Shown here piece after piece: positions 49,901 through 63,115 of a DNA stretch of 64,000 nt. Made by a program: the position numbers and the translations under genes. How positions within the stretch are numbered: position 1 is the first letter of the stretch; every line of letters begins with the position of its first letter. The DNA comes from Trogon surrucura. Its lineage: Eukaryota; Chordata; Aves; Trogoniformes; Trogonidae. The stretch spans positions 57,213,135-57,277,134 of the forward strand of contig CM036619.1 in NCBI GenBank assembly GCA_020746105.1, given 5' to 3'. The notes beneath the pieces were generated by a model. That model had not been told where the DNA came from, ran no database searches, and worked only from the letters and a program-made list of their open reading frames with translations.

Positions 49901-51453
49901 GATGTGCCTTAATGAAAAGCAATGTGTTTTGCTGTGTAGAGGAGGAAGCCAGTAGAATTTTAAACTTTATTACTTTGTGAGGCTGTGAGAGACTTTTAGA
50001 TCATTTCAGTAATGTAAAGTGGTCTAAGGCTTAGCTATACAAACAACAAGTACTTTTCAAGCACTCTGATGTGCACAGGAGGGTCTTAGTGGAAATGTGG
50101 ATTGTGGGTATTGAATCACAAAGGAGTGTTCTCCAGTGGTAAATCCTGAACATGGCTTACCTCTGGATTCCCTTGCATCTATCATAATGGTATCTAGCTT
50201 CCAGAATTACTTCTTTCTCTTACCAATTTCTCTGTCTAGTTATACAACAGCATGAGCAAGTACTCATCTAGCCATCAAATATTTTCACAACAGTAACATT
50301 AAGGCAAGTTTTTATGCAACCATATGTAAGTTTTTCAACATTGTATTAAAATGCCTTTCTGATTTTAAAGTCATATTCCAGTACCTGACTCCTTTCCCTC
50401 AAGCCCAAGAAAAAAAGTCCCCAAAGGTGACTGAAGAGTGCACATCTTGGAATTGGCTGCCAAACCTCTCCCAGGTTCTTCTTTCATAATCAAGACATTG
50501 TCTCCAACCACACATTGGTCATTTCTGTTTTGCAGATTTGAAAAAGGTTAAACCACCAAATAAAGAAGCCGAGGTTAAAAGTGGATTGCTCTAAACAGTC
50601 ATATTTTTGTGCTGAAATGAAACTAAAGGCTTGCAGAAGAAAACCTCAAGTTTAGGACACGATAGATCATCTTAATAGAGGATAAAGCATATTTGTACTG
50701 CCTACATAGTACCTCTCCTGCATATAAACTCTTAGTCTGACAGAAGCAAAAAAAAGCAGCAAAGCCTCAAATCAGCTTTTGTGCATATAACTCTTGTGGA
50801 TTTAAGAGCACTGTACCATAAGCTACCTCATATGGTTTGCAAAATGCTCATGATGCTGATGAGCACCAGTACCAGTAGTGAAAAAATGGAATCTGTTTTT
50901 AGAGAGTGTTCTTTCCAGTCATTATTTTCCTGCAATAGTCAGGCACATGGCTGTATGCAGTAAGAAGTGGCTTCCCTGGTGCCCACTGATGCTGATGTAG
51001 TTGGTTCAAGCTTTAGAATAATCATTAGGGGCATTCAATTATAAGGAAAAGGTTGCATATTTCGCAGTGTTAATGACTAGTTTCAAAGTTCCCAAAGAAA
51101 GCAAACGATTTCAAATGCCGTTGCACACCACTTGGTTTCAGCTCCAGACTGTTGCTGTTTCTGAGTATCAGTGGAGGCCAATTACAGTCTGGCTGACCTA
51201 CTACAGGAAAACATCTAGCCAAAACCGATCCCATCCTTGCAAAAGATTTTGCTTTTAGGAATATGTCATATTCTAAATTCTCTTGGTTATGTATGTGAAG
51301 ACAGAGATAGCTTGCTTATGAACAGTCAAGCCAAGTATTTTCCAGGAAGCACAATAAAAGATCTTATTGCATAAGACCTTCTAATGCTCTCAATAACAAG
51401 AAAATGGAACAACCTCGACCCCTAGCTCTTATGCAAAAGTATGAGTAGAGATT

Positions 51454-51459
51454 ATCATC
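51454..51459 (+). repeat. target-site duplication, left copy
   Basis: ATCATC immediately precedes the LTR and is repeated exactly at 51835-51840. It was made by retroviral integrase at insertion. Confidence 0.85.
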
Positions 51460-51834
51460 TGTAGAGGAATTTCTTGTGGAGCAGAGGTGCGGTATAACTT
51501 TAAAAGCGTGGACAACCCAGCTTAGGCCTAAACAGAGGCTCTGTCCTTGAAGCTGCCTTGGAACACAGGGAGGAGGAGGTTTTATCTGTTTTGTGAAGAG
51601 CCTTGCCAGGGGGAGAAAGGGGGGGTGAGAGCCGCTTGCATAGTGGAATGGCACTACCCAATAAAACGCTGGCACGTGTGAACCTGACTGACCAACTCTG
51701 TTAAGGGGCAGGCGCGGGGACACTGCTGAACTGTATATCTTGAGCTGTCCGGAGCATTAAAGGGAGAACTACTTGTAGCCATATCGGTGGGATTTGTCGT
51801 TGTCTTGACCGGCTCTCCGACAGGACCCTCTTCA
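51460..51834 (+). mobile_element. solo retroviral LTR, 375 bp
   Basis: A complete solo long terminal repeat. It opens with TGTAGAGG and closes with CCTCTTCA, which are inverted repeats with one mismatch and the canonical TG...CA ends, and it is flanked by a perfect 6-bp duplication ATCATC. A 6-bp duplication is typical of alpharetrovirus- and betaretrovirus-like (ERV2/ERVK class) elements. ATTAAA at 51756 is the likely polyadenylation signal and sets the plus orientation. TATA-like candidates are AATAAAA at 51660 and TGTATATC at 51730. There are no internal genes, so the provirus was lost by LTR-LTR recombination. Open frames crossing it, such as 51364-51723 on the minus strand, are meaningless. 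The intact duplication and ends indicate a fairly recent insertion. Confidence 0.85.
51756..51761 (+). terminator. LTR polyadenylation signal ATTAAA
   Basis: ATTAAA in the distal half of the LTR, about 73 bp before its end, is placed as expected for cleavage at the R/U5 boundary. AATAAA at 51660 is the alternative. Confidence 0.5.
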
Positions 51835-51840
51835 ATCATC
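51835..51840 (+). repeat. target-site duplication, right copy
   Basis: ATCATC directly follows the terminal CA of the LTR, identical to 51454-51459. Confidence 0.85.
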
Positions 51841-54800
51841 AACTCCTATCCATGAACTGCCCCAAATGCTTAATTGCTGCTCAGGTTAGATGCCATAAAA
51901 CTGCAGAGATGTTTAGGAATGAAGAAATTGATGAAAACATTCACCAGGATATTAATGGTAGCAAGATAATTCTGAAGAAACAGTCGCAAGTGATCGTAGC
52001 TTACACCACTGCCACACAGGAATCAGAATTTCCTGTCCACTGTTTGGTAACAGTAATTCTAAATTTCTTATCCATCTAATTAAACTTTACTTCAGCAGAC
52101 AAGCCAAACTAAAGAACACCCCCCTCACTCTAACAAAAAAAAAAAACAAGAAAAAAGAAAAAAAAAAGCAAGAAAAGAAAAAGGTAAAGTCATACAGTTT
52201 TAGGAATGATAAACCAGCATTTTAAAGTCTCACTGATGCTTCCAGCTATATATTGTCTGTGATATTTTATTGATGTGAGGTTTTCACAAGGAATTACTTG
52301 TTTTCAGAAGATTATTACTGCATTAATGTCAGGATCTGGCAAGTGAAAAAAAAAAAACACAAAAGCCAAAGACAGTAATAAATCAATCAGTCTTTGGCTT
52401 GTCCTGTATCCCAATCAGTCTTTTGTGATATTAGATATATTTTGAATATGGATTTTAGTACTTTGCCTTGACCTTGTAACTGTTCTTCAGCTAATGGTTT
52501 AAAACAAACTTCTGTTATCAGGTTTCAGTTCCTTTGCTGATGCAACAGTCTTCCCAAAACTACTTCCAGTAATAACATTTCTATTTGGCTTACCCTGATC
52601 TAGCCCTTTAGCATAATTACTTATCATGGAGTCAATCTAACACTCAAAAGTGATTTACACATTTTAAGACAAATCAGATGTACTGAAATCCTGACTTTGA
52701 TAGAGTATATTCTTCCCAATGCAGAGGTGGAGGCAGGGAGTGGCCAGGGAATAGAACAAAGAAATGCAAAGTTGTCCATGTTGGCCAATAATTTTAAAGA
52801 AAACTCTTGAAACTGCCCAAAATACAAGCTTTCACCGCTTTCACCCATCTTAAAACATATATTTGAATAAAGACTGTGCACAAAAATCACAGTTCGACAT
52901 CACACCAAGGCCTTTTAACAAATTCCTAGGTATATTTTTGTGCCTGTCCATCTGTACAGCAAGTGAGCGTTCCGTCACTCTGAATACTTAAATTGCTCTG
53001 CAAAGGGTTCCCTGTGTACCTCAAGGATGAAGAAACCCTCATCTGTGCTCCATCTACCCAGAAAAGCTGGGGAAAAAAAATCCCAAAATCGAAAGTTATA
53101 GCACCTAAAACTTCTGTTTAGGCACAGTTTAACTAATTTGAAAATGTCTTGTTGCAGCTTAGCAGAAAACAGTTCCCAATCTGTTCAGAGCAATCCAAAA
53201 TAAACCTCTCGGATATGAAATCAGAGTGTTCACATGGGGATTTACAGATTTAAATCACAAAACGAGATCTTTGTTTTGGAGTTACTTTGGAGCCAAGCTA
53301 GAGTTTGGGGGTTGAAGTAGGGATTCAAGTCAGTGACTTCATAGTTCAGAGACTAGGGGTTTGGACTCATCCCTGGTGAGTTCTTTGTAAAACTAAGTAT
53401 CATAAACTAAACTATTATTAAAGGCAAACGGGAGAAAGGTCTTCTCGATGTAAGCGAAACCATCTTATTAATACAAATCCCAGCGCTGTGCATGCTAGCT
53501 TGCTCAGTACCTCAAACTTCTATGAAGATCTTACAAAGCCTCCTGATGCTAAGTTTCCCCCAGCCAAAATGCAATTGCCTCCAAGCCAGAATAGAACAAT
53601 TATCTTGCAAATCAAAGCAACACTACACAGAGGTTTATGTCGGAGTTAGAGAACGCCAGATCAACTGAACCACACTGAAGAAACTCTACAGCCAGTAAAG
53701 TAAATATAAACATATCTACAGTGCTCTATGAATTATAAGTTTAAGAATGTGTAAATATTCCATTAACTGACAAATTACCAGCAGGTAACATTCAAAAAAA
53801 AATGCTATATATCAACGGATTGCTGAGACCTCTTGCTCTTGAGTCCTCATGGTTTCCTGTTTGCAGTTCTTCACATTAGTTGCAATTACCAGACTTGAAA
53901 TCTGGCCAACAAATTTAATTAGGGAACAAAGGGCTAACAGTCATACTGAAGAGAGAATTGCCCACAGATTTTTAACAACGTTCAGGAACCCGGTGTAACT
54001 TTTTTTTTAAATTCACCTCCTTACTAAGGTACTATTCAAGTACCATGGAAGACAGTTGATAGACTCAAATTTTGCCTTTAAAGATAACTGGCCTCCAACT
54101 TTCTCACTTCTATTTCCGGCTCACACACAAAACCCCTCATACTTGAAACTGATTCTGGGATTACATTGTAAGATGTGCAGTAGCTGAAGCACAGTATCTC
54201 TGGCCTATCCACCACCCCTTTGATCTCCAGCCCCAGACCACTGCTTCCAAGCAAAGACCGCTGTGAAAACAACTGCGCTCCTTCAGAAAGGAACAGACAC
54301 GTAAGATCTGTATCTCCTCTACACGGAAATTAAGTTTTCCTTTTAAAATTAATTTAAATATTTATTGGTCTAAGCTGCCAGCTTAATTAAACATTTTTTG
54401 TTACAACTCCAAGAGTTGAAATTCTGGGACTTCAGAATGCCTATGCCAAAATCCATTCAGCCAGAGCACATTTTTTAGTTCACTGCCAGCTGAGTATATA
54501 GAATTTGGCTCTGAAAAATAGGCCAGGACCCGTAACACTGCACCACATGCATACGAAATGCCTGAAGGTGCCAGCAATATGTACTGCACACAGCTTGACT
54601 TTACAAAATGCGTATGTTCAAATCACCAGGTCAAGACTTGGAGTAAACTCTCCAAAATTAAGCCAGAAAGTGATTCCTTTCTGTTGTGGTTACTGTATCT
54701 GTTTCTATCCTAGTAACATTAGGGTGCACTGAGCATTCCCACAAGGGCAGTTGGAGGTTGATGCCTGTTTGTATGGACGTAAATAAGTGCTCATTCTTAC

Positions 54801-55096
54801 TAGACACACGGCTAAATCAGACACATTTAATCAGTTTGCTTTTCATTCTAGATTGCACCATGCGCCTCAGAGGTTTCAGACTGTCACACAGAAATACAAA
54901 GGAATTATGGTCATAGTAATCTTGCTACTAAGGAGCTAGGGTATCATTACAAAAAAAAAATTAACTTATTGATTTGTTAGGCTCTTTCTTCACGCCAATA
55001 TTCCCAAGCAATAAAAGCAGATGCACGCAAGCAATGCAGTCTATTGAAGTACCTGAATACGGTAAAAAACAGTGAGGTTAATTGTATTTTCTACCT
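51841..55096. other. unassigned AT-rich sequence
   Basis: No gene is recognised. A-rich low-complexity tracts at 52135-52183 and near 52348 are the only repeats seen. Confidence 0.5.
52135..52183. repeat. A-rich low-complexity tract
   Basis: About 49 bp made almost wholly of A with scattered G and C (AAACAAG and AAAGAAA words). It is not attached to a recognisable retrocopy on its left side. Confidence 0.85.
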
Positions 55097-55180
55097 AGAA
55101 TCATAGAATGGTTTTAGTTGCAATAAACCTTAAAGATTATATGTTTCCAAACCCCCTGCCATGGGCAGGGACACCTTCCA
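55097..55180 (-). mobile_element. short CR1 3'-UTR remnant, antisense
   Basis: About 84 bp of antisense CR1 tail: AGAATCATAGAATGG, a degraded TTGGAAGGGACCTTAAAG block, and CCCCCTGCCATGGGCAGGGA, which is characteristic of the CR1 3' UTR. The coding part is absent. The copy is severely 5'-truncated and old. Confidence 0.85.
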
Positions 55181-56117
55181 CCTCTGCTAATATTCAAATT
55201 ATGAAAAAAGGAGGGTGAGACAAAAGAGACCCTTTTGTGCGCTTTTTAAAGGTCATCAGCCCGGAGTATTATAGTGAAAAAAAAACCCAGACAAATAATA
55301 TGAAAAAATATTATAATTTTGGGATGACTTTTTAGAAGACGATCACCCTCCTCACCCCCAATTCATCAATGACTGCCAAGTAGACTTAAACATGTCCAAA
55401 TACCAGGGCGGAGAGCTGTTCACCAAGAGCACTGGGCAGCATAGTCTCACGAATCATTTTAAGTATCATCTCTTTTCTTCACATAAAGCTCACAGGTTTA
55501 ATTATAAAGAAGAATAATAAAACCAACTCAATTTAAGGTTTATAAATAGCACTTTCCTGTACTAACACACACACGCTTGACAGTGAAAGGTAAATTAACC
55601 TGAATTATTGGATTACGGTGATTTCATTCACCAGGCTGAGTGTACCCTAGAGGTATATTTATTCTTTTACACACTGGCTATCCTTAACCTACCACTCACC
55701 AGCTGGCCCAGAGGAGCCAGACTCAAGCTCCGGAAGACTAGCTACAAACATCTATGCAAGGGTCATATTTTCAACTCCATTCCCACATTAGGCACTTCAT
55801 CCCTATCCCTTTGGGATCCCGTGGAGAGGACAGAGTGCATTCCCTTCTATTATTTATCCATTTATGCAATTCTGTCCACAGTAAACTGTTCTATAGAGAC
55901 AGATTAAACCTCCTAACAGCCCTTCATCCTCTCACACTCCAGTAGCTGTGTCTACCATGCAAAGCAGGTATCATCCTTGTTGCTCTTCATGGATTTTCTT
56001 TGGAAAAAAAACAACACAGCATGTGAGGACAGGAGAAGTGAAAGGAGCTGTGATGGGCTCTAACAGATTTCCCAGGCTGGATGATTGGGGGTGTGGCTGG
56101 AGGGATACATCTGTTTA
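55181..56117. other. unassigned sequence
   Basis: No gene is recognised. A minus-strand CTG|GTGAGT donor-like site is present near 55690 without a convincing exon. Confidence 0.45.
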
Positions 56118-56408
56118 CAAGGGTGTGTAGCAATAGGATGATGGGCAACGGTTTTAAACTAGAGCAGGGTAGATTTATTAGACATTAGAAGTTCTTTACT
56201 ATGGAGGGTGGTGAAACACTGGAACAGGTTGCTCAGAGAGGCGGTCGAGGCCCCATCCCTGGAGACATTCAAGATCAGACTTGATGGTCCTCTGAGCAAC
56301 CTGATCTAGTTAAAGATATCCTTGCTTACTGCACAGGGGTTGGACTAGATGACTTTTAAAGGTCCATTCTAACCCAAAGCATTCTATTATTTTACGGTTC
56401 TATGATCA
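56118..56408 (+). mobile_element. CR1 LINE 3' end
   Basis: The C-terminal end of ORF2 (equivalent to NGFKLxxxRFxxDIRKxFF, RVVxHWNRLLREAV and PSLETFK) plus the 3' UTR, ending in the degenerate TTCTATTATTTTACGGTTCTATGA. Several stops and indels disable the frame. It belongs to the same broad subfamily as the 2188 and 25748 copies. The 5' edge is blurred. Confidence 0.92.
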
Positions 56409-56854
56409 TGAAACCTATTTTCCCACCACGCAGATACAACCAGTGTCCAGGTTAATGTAGGACAGACTGCAGCTCTTATAGATACTGATCCTCATCAAGC
56501 ACACAGGCTTACACTGCTTTTCTCATAAATTACATCAGCTTTCACTTCACTTGTGAGACACAAAGTAAGCTTTCTTCCATTGAGCACGTGGGCAAGAACT
56601 AAGAAATGTACAGAAGAAATGTACACCATAGTTTACACAAAATATAAGGCCAACACTGACTGATCTATTCAGAGCTCCACTGGAAGAGTAGTGTTGCCTG
56701 CAGTAATTCTGCCTGTGCCTGTTCTCTAATAAATCTTTCATACGGAGATGAAAACTTTTCATGGAAAGTGTCTGCTTTCTTCAAGACATTTTTCCCCAGA
56801 AAGCCAAAACCCCACTGTTTTCATGCTGAATGTCAAATCCTCACTCTTCAGCCA

Positions 56855-56900
56855 AAAATGTTAAAGACTTATTAAAATGTTAAAGTCTTATTAAAATGTT
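56855..56900. repeat. 19-bp tandem duplication, 2.4 copies
   Basis: AAAATGTTAAAGACTTATT, the same unit with T for A at one position, and a partial third copy follow directly. Confidence 0.9.
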
Positions 56901-57794
56901 GGTAATAGAAATCTGGCAAGTTTTTTATGTATTGCTTTTTGTCACAAACTCAGAAATTTTCTACAAAGACTATACTGACTAGGGTAATATCAGTAAGACT
57001 CCATATAAGAGATGTCCACACGCACACAAATAATTATTTAGTAGATGTTGAAGCTATCAACAGATTTGTTCACCAGTTTTGTCAGTTCAGTGAAATCTGT
57101 CGTGCCCTGCAATTGGTGTCATAACAGCAGTACTTCGTATGCCATGTTCAACAGATATGGAAGCATTTGATGGACATTTGGCCTAACAAATTCTTAAACA
57201 AGTGACGGGAGAACCATCTAGATGCCCCGCTTCACTTGTTTTATCAAGGATAATGCACTGCTGTATAACAAAGTGTAGTGTTCATGCACCAGGCCCTCCC
57301 TCATTTTTACTACATAGTCCCTAATACCAAAGCACTTTCCTGAGCTGCAACACCTGGCATACTGTCTGAGAAAAAATACATAATATGGAATAAAATATTG
57401 GAACATGAAGCAGCCTCATTTAACAGACAGATTCTTCCACAGAGACAATATGTAAAAACAATCTAGACCTCTCTAAAAAGGATCCATATTAATCAACAGC
57501 CCTTGACAAAGAACATCATTTTTCATACCCAGATTTGCAAAATGGGAATTATCTTTTCTTGTGGCTTAGACTCCAAGCAAATGCAGCCTTAACCTATAGA
57601 AAAAAAAAAAATTAAAGAATCATTCTCCCATAATCCCACAGTCTGCAAACTCTCCAGTGAACTGATTTTTTGCCCCATTGCTTGTTATTTTTTATGAGGA
57701 GAACCAGAGGAAATAACCAAATAATTTTAGAGAGACTGCCTGTTTACACTGAGCTGAATTCATGCTCACCTGCTCTGATCCTTCTTTGGCTCCC

Positions 57795-57802
57795 TGACGT
57801 CA
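57795..57802. promoter_or_regulatory. perfect CRE palindrome TGACGTCA
   Basis: A full cAMP-response-element palindrome, rare in CpG-poor DNA. It lies 25 bp inside a minus-strand interval that ends at a GAGCAG|GTGAGC splice donor at 57770 and is open for about 37 codons in one frame. Confidence 0.25.
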
Positions 57803-60800
57803 GGATCACATTCACACGCAGATGAAACCCAGACAGTGGTTAGCGGTGCAAGACCAGTCTCTAAACTTAGGCACCTAAATTAGCAGGTCTGAGCATGGCT
57901 GTATGAAATTAAGTTTCCCAATACTATTCATCAAGTAGATAAGAATTGCAAGCACACAGGTGAAGACGCTGGACACACGGTGCAAATGCCTTTCTTATGA
58001 GCACAATATAGGCCAAAACTAAGGGAAAGTTCTAGTCCTGTACCCAAAATTCATTTCTTACCATCAACACACCAGAAAGAAAATCATTGAGGTTCCAGGT
58101 TATTTAGGGTAGCAGAATACATTTTTGTTAAAGAGGATAAATTTGGCTTATGTCAGGCAGTCAAGGAAGTGCCAAAGAGCTGTAAAACATATACTATAAT
58201 TTTGCTAAAAGATGTTAATTTCTACTTAAATGTTTTTATTTGATTTCACTATAAAGAAATAAACCACTAGAATAATTTCAGGAAATAATACAATACACAA
58301 CAAAAAATTACTCAGTTGAGCAGTGAGTTAAGAACTCACTTGAAAAATAATGCAGCAGACTAAAGAATGTCACTGTCAATCAATATACAAATCAAGTGGA
58401 GAGTAAAATGAGATAATTGCTGGTGGAATTCAAAAGGCTCAAAAACGTAATTACCCAGGAAGATGGAATGGGTTCAGTGGTCTCTCATAAAGTTGTGTAG
58501 CAACCTTCCTGTCCTCAAGGATTAATTTAATAGACAAGGTTAACATTGTTTCTCAGGGTTAATTCTAATTTCTAACGACATATTCAAAACTACCCCCAAG
58601 GGTTTTATTTAAGAGTTGACAATAAGTAGGGCCCAGAATATACAAGTCAAGAAACTGAATGAGGATGTGAACAAGCCACTGAGCAAAAGTTATCAGCAAA
58701 CGAGTTTGGAATATCCTGCCTGAAAACCACAGTACTTCAAGCAACAGAAAACTATGACAAGAGACAGAACCTGAACATTGTACTAGGGAGTCTCCCAAAG
58801 TTCCTTCTGTGATAAACCAACAACACACCGCTTTGTCATGTTGTTAGCAGCTCCTCAATTTCTACTACATGAGCAGAGACAATGGCCTATCCTCGCCTCT
58901 ACCTTATTTTGCTGTGCAAAAATAAGAGCATGGTAAGTAAGGGAGAAAACAAAGAAGGGAATTGCCCCAAGCACCAAACTCCCTGCCTACAGCTCTACAT
59001 GAACATGTGCACATGAAATAGCTGTAACCACAACATCTAGCTTTGGGGTACTACAGAAATACATAAAATCATGACTTGGCACGTAAATCCCACGGTTTCC
59101 AAGCCTTTTTTAAAAAACACCAGTTTCACTGAATAGGAGGCTATCTCATTAAAGAAAATGCACATAATAGTGACTTCATTTAGGAGAAAGCACGATTTTG
59201 AGGTCCTTACTTCTGGTTTTAGAAGGGCTTTACCACACCACCTGCTACCGGCTTATGAACAAAACAAATGTGGCATTAATGTTAGCTGCAGACTGGCTAA
59301 GTCTATGCTTTCCCCCAGGAACTGCAAGTTTATGTCCCTTTCTATGTGCCTGGAGAGAAATTATAGCAGTCTCTATGTTTTCTTGATCTAGACCCAAGAC
59401 AGAGTACACAGAATTTCTCATGAAATGAAATTGCAAAGAAATACCACCATCATTGAACCGTTTCACAGACAAATAAAGTGAAGAACCTAGGAGACGGTAC
59501 TGCATGATACAGGGTCAGAGCTTCTCCAAGTATAAATAAACGGAATTGCTTGGACCATAATGCCTTCCCAAAAATTCCCCTGTTCTGCTATCATAAAGTG
59601 CATTTTTTTCAGACATTTCTACTTCGACTTCATATTTATCATGTGCCTGATTCTGTACTAACTGAAGGCTATGCCAATGCTTTCACTGAACTTGAAAAAA
59701 ATCATATCGAGCCTCTGAACACTTCTTAGGAATCTTTCCCTCTTTTCAGCCTCTTTCTGATTGTTCTTTGAGGTCAGGAAAAATAGCTAATAAAAAAGAT
59801 CTACAGATATAAAAATATTAAAAAATGCCTGAAGTTTCAGAAGAGACCTTTAAAATATCAGAACTATTTTTTCCATGGAAACCAACTCACAAGTTCTAAA
59901 GCAGTTGTCCCTACTTTCATACTTCAGGGCTATGACAACGATTAATTTCATCTCCATCATGTTAGAACTTACCGTCATGAAAGAGCACATGAAATTAACG
60001 ATAATGTTGAAAAATGTGATGGAGGAGACTATCAACTCCCCACTAGCAACGATCTAGTAAGAATGCATAGAAGTATGAAGATTTCTGACGTTTCCTGACC
60101 AATTACCTACAAATATGAAAGTGTTTGGGTAAACTTGCAGGGTCATGTTTATGTTAGTGAATGTTGGCAGGTACACACCACTATGTTTATCTGTGAGGCA
60201 ACTTGTTACTATGCTACAGTTTTTGACAACCTGGCTGCATTTGCTTGTTAGGAGCCCTCCACAACAAATACCTGACTCATAGAGGTCAGTTCTGCTGTTT
60301 ATATTACTTTATTTGTATCAACCCAAACGTCAAAATAAGTATAATTTGCTGAAACCAGACTCAATCCCAAATTACACACCACAAGAGGACACAGACACCA
60401 AACACCCATAATGAAATACTTTCACAGTGCTTTTATAGCCTGAGGAAATTTTTACAATCAGAACCAAACAAACAAAAAGAAGAAGGTGTTCACATAAAAA
60501 TCACTTCCAGCCAGGTATTTTGCTTGCGGTAATTAGGAAACCAGAAAAGGAAGAAAGTTCTGTGACCCCTCTGCCTTTCACCACAGACCACCACACGTCT
60601 GCAGAAGGTTGCTGCCACCTGACGATCTGCCCCACGGCACACAAATAGGCTGCGGAGCTGGGCGAAATGAATGACCATTAAATGATTCTGCAATTACTAC
60701 TGCAGTAATAATTACAGCAGCACCAGAGGCACCAAAAGCCACAGTAAAATTGGAGAAGCTGTGCCCACCTAAAGGTAAGTGGTTTCTATCAGGGAGCAAC

Positions 60801-61025
60801 AGTACAAGATGTCCTAGGAGCATTTTCTTACCCCTTTGCCACCCTGTTTCCATCACAGTCGCACAGATCACACCCTGCATGGACAGGGGACCACAAAGCG
60901 CCAGACGTGACCTCTTCTCCCCTGCTGAGGATTGCTGCTCTTTCCAGACAGCAGTGCTTCAAAAAAATACCCAGGCTTCGCAACCCGAAGCACTCTGCTC
61001 AAAGGTACTTGCCCAACCACATCAC

Positions 61026-61064
61026 AAAATATACTTTTGTAATGAAAAATATACTTTTCTAATG
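61026..61064. repeat. 20-bp tandem duplication
   Basis: AAAATATACTTTTGTAATG is followed at once by AAAAATATACTTTTCTAATG, a local duplication with two differences. Confidence 0.9.
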
Positions 61065-63036
61065 AATGTCACTGTGAATGAGCCTCTGAAAGAATTTGTT
61101 GTTTTATTCAGCACTTCCTTTAAGTTTACCTTGCAAACAGAGGCAAATTGTTTCTTTTTTTTCTACGCAGAGAAGCTGTTAATATTAAAAACAAATCTGA
61201 ATCTCCTACTGAGACTAGTTTTTATTTTCTCTTTTTTTTCTCTCTTTTTTTTTTCAAACAGGACCATCTTGTGAACCAAGACAAACATGTGAGGCTTGGT
61301 TTGTGACCAGCAAAAACACATATCCCAAATATTAGCGGACTGCAAGCAACCCTAACTTTTGCTACTGGTCTCAAAGTATTTGCACAGGACTTCAGCTCTA
61401 TTCTATTATATTTTTAACCTAGACTAAGAAACTAAAACTGATCAACATAAACCTCCCAACTGGAAGATCCACTGCATAAAATCCAGATGTATCCTCTTCT
61501 CTTAGATGTGGCTGCACATTCACGATCTTAAGAGGAAGAGGTTTTTTTAGAATGGGATGACTTTAGGAAAAATGCATGTATCTTGAAGAATTTGGAAAGA
61601 AAAAGAATGTGGATTATTACCAGGAATTATCTTATTGAGGGAAAAAGAAAACAACAAACCCCACAAAAAGACATGATAAGGGAAGTTCTCTTGGTAGAAC
61701 CTCAGACCTATGCAATCTTCCTTTTAGACAAAGACTGATAGTTTGTTCGGCAAAGTATCTGCAAACAATTAAGGACTCTCTGTGACTTCGCTTCAGGTGG
61801 ACCATCTGAAGTTGGAGTCCTTGATTCCCTGGTCATGCTAAATTAGCTCATCTGCAGTTCTGCTGCACAGTCAGAACAAGGACAATCTTCATCAGAGAGC
61901 AAGCGGTGTTCTCCAACCATTCAGGAAACGTTCTTCCTCACATGGTCTTATTTGTCAGGGAGCTGTTCGTATCTAAAGCAGCAGAACTAGCTTCTTTAAA
62001 CTTTACTTACACAGATATCATATGCAACCATACGCTATCATTTTCTTTATTTATACAAGGGATATGGAAAGCGAAGTTACAGGAACATGTCTACATATGT
62101 ATCTGAAGGCCACTTCTGAGTATGTTAAGGCATGACTGATGGACTGCAGTGATGCAGGTGTGTCAATAAAGATGTCTTATGCCTTTCCTACATGAGCTCT
62201 TGATGCAAATCACCTAAAAGCCTAAACACACAACTTCTATAAATATCCAGTTGGAATCATCTAAGCAACAAAAAACATCCCTTCTAAGTGATGAATTTTA
62301 CCATCTCATCAATTTCTAGTTAGTCAGCTATCTGTGGCAGAAAGTGTATTGGCCTATGAGGCTACACAGCATCTGACATATTTTTGTAACAACCCTATTA
62401 TAAATAATAATGAACTATAATAGCTTAGAGTTTTTTCTGATCTAAAACGTATGTGATGAACTCAAACAAAAACATAGGGCTAAGTGCAAGTATAATTGTC
62501 ATGGTGGTGGTGATGGGTGCACTACACTCCCTGGAATTGTCTAATATATACAACGTCTTCTGGGTAAGAGCAAGCAGAACAGCCACAGCAAAAAATACAA
62601 GACTGTAAAGGCCTGCTTAAGATGAGAAGCTAGAGATCATACCATAATGAGAACACTTCCACAAGGACAAAGCAATTGAGTGTAGTGAGTGCACAGGAGA
62701 TTCACAGTTAAAACAACAGAATGAGAGATCCTCTGCTCTCCCGGCTTTGCGGCGTGTGGTTTTTTCTCCTTGGTTCCTGCGCAGCGTGTGGCAGCAATGC
62801 CCAGTCCTCTCTGCCTTGAGAAGTGTCTGTACTGCACAGGACAGCATAGCGTAAGGACAGTTAAGCTAAATTTCAGAGTGGAGTCGTAAAAATTGCAGCA
62901 GCAGTGTGACCCCCAGTGTGGTTTGTGTAGAGCCAGACTGGCTTCAAGATAACCATTTAACTGCTTAACACACCTCGACACTTCAGCGCAGCTCGCTCAG
63001 TACTAGTTCAGTGCTCTGACAGCACAGTACTACAGC

Positions 63037-63044
63037 TATAAAGG
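63037..63044 (+). promoter_or_regulatory. TATA-box-like TATAAAGG
   Basis: A consensus TATA word just downstream of a locally CpG-richer stretch (62740-63000, about nine CpGs noticed). No downstream exon is recognised. Confidence 0.12.
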
Positions 63045-63115
63045 ACTTTAGCCTAGGTCTGAGAAAACTGAAGGAGGGGAGCATTTTCTGCTTGGCAGTA
63101 TCTGCATGCAACTGA

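Larger units (their letters stand above)
43472..51459. other. unassigned AT-rich sequence
   Basis: About 8 kb without a recognised gene. An 8-bp tandem repeat lies at 43705-43733 and a candidate exon at 43882-43918. A combined acceptor/donor word lies on the minus strand near 45519 (CTGCTGCCCAG|GTGAGG). Open frames of 60-130 codons are present but none resembles a known protein. Confidence 0.5.

Noticed and set aside
51364..51723. 119-codon minus-strand frame
   Set aside because: It crosses the solo LTR boundary and has no coherent product.
57840..57900. TTAGGCACCTAAATTAG-like sequence as an ancient amniote repeat
   Set aside because: It sounded familiar, but I could not assign a family or borders.
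60750..61274. 174-codon frame with a consensus AAAG|GTAAGT donor inside it
   Set aside because: It starts at TTG, crosses phenylalanine-rich low complexity and lacks a good partner acceptor. The donor is noted but no exon is called.
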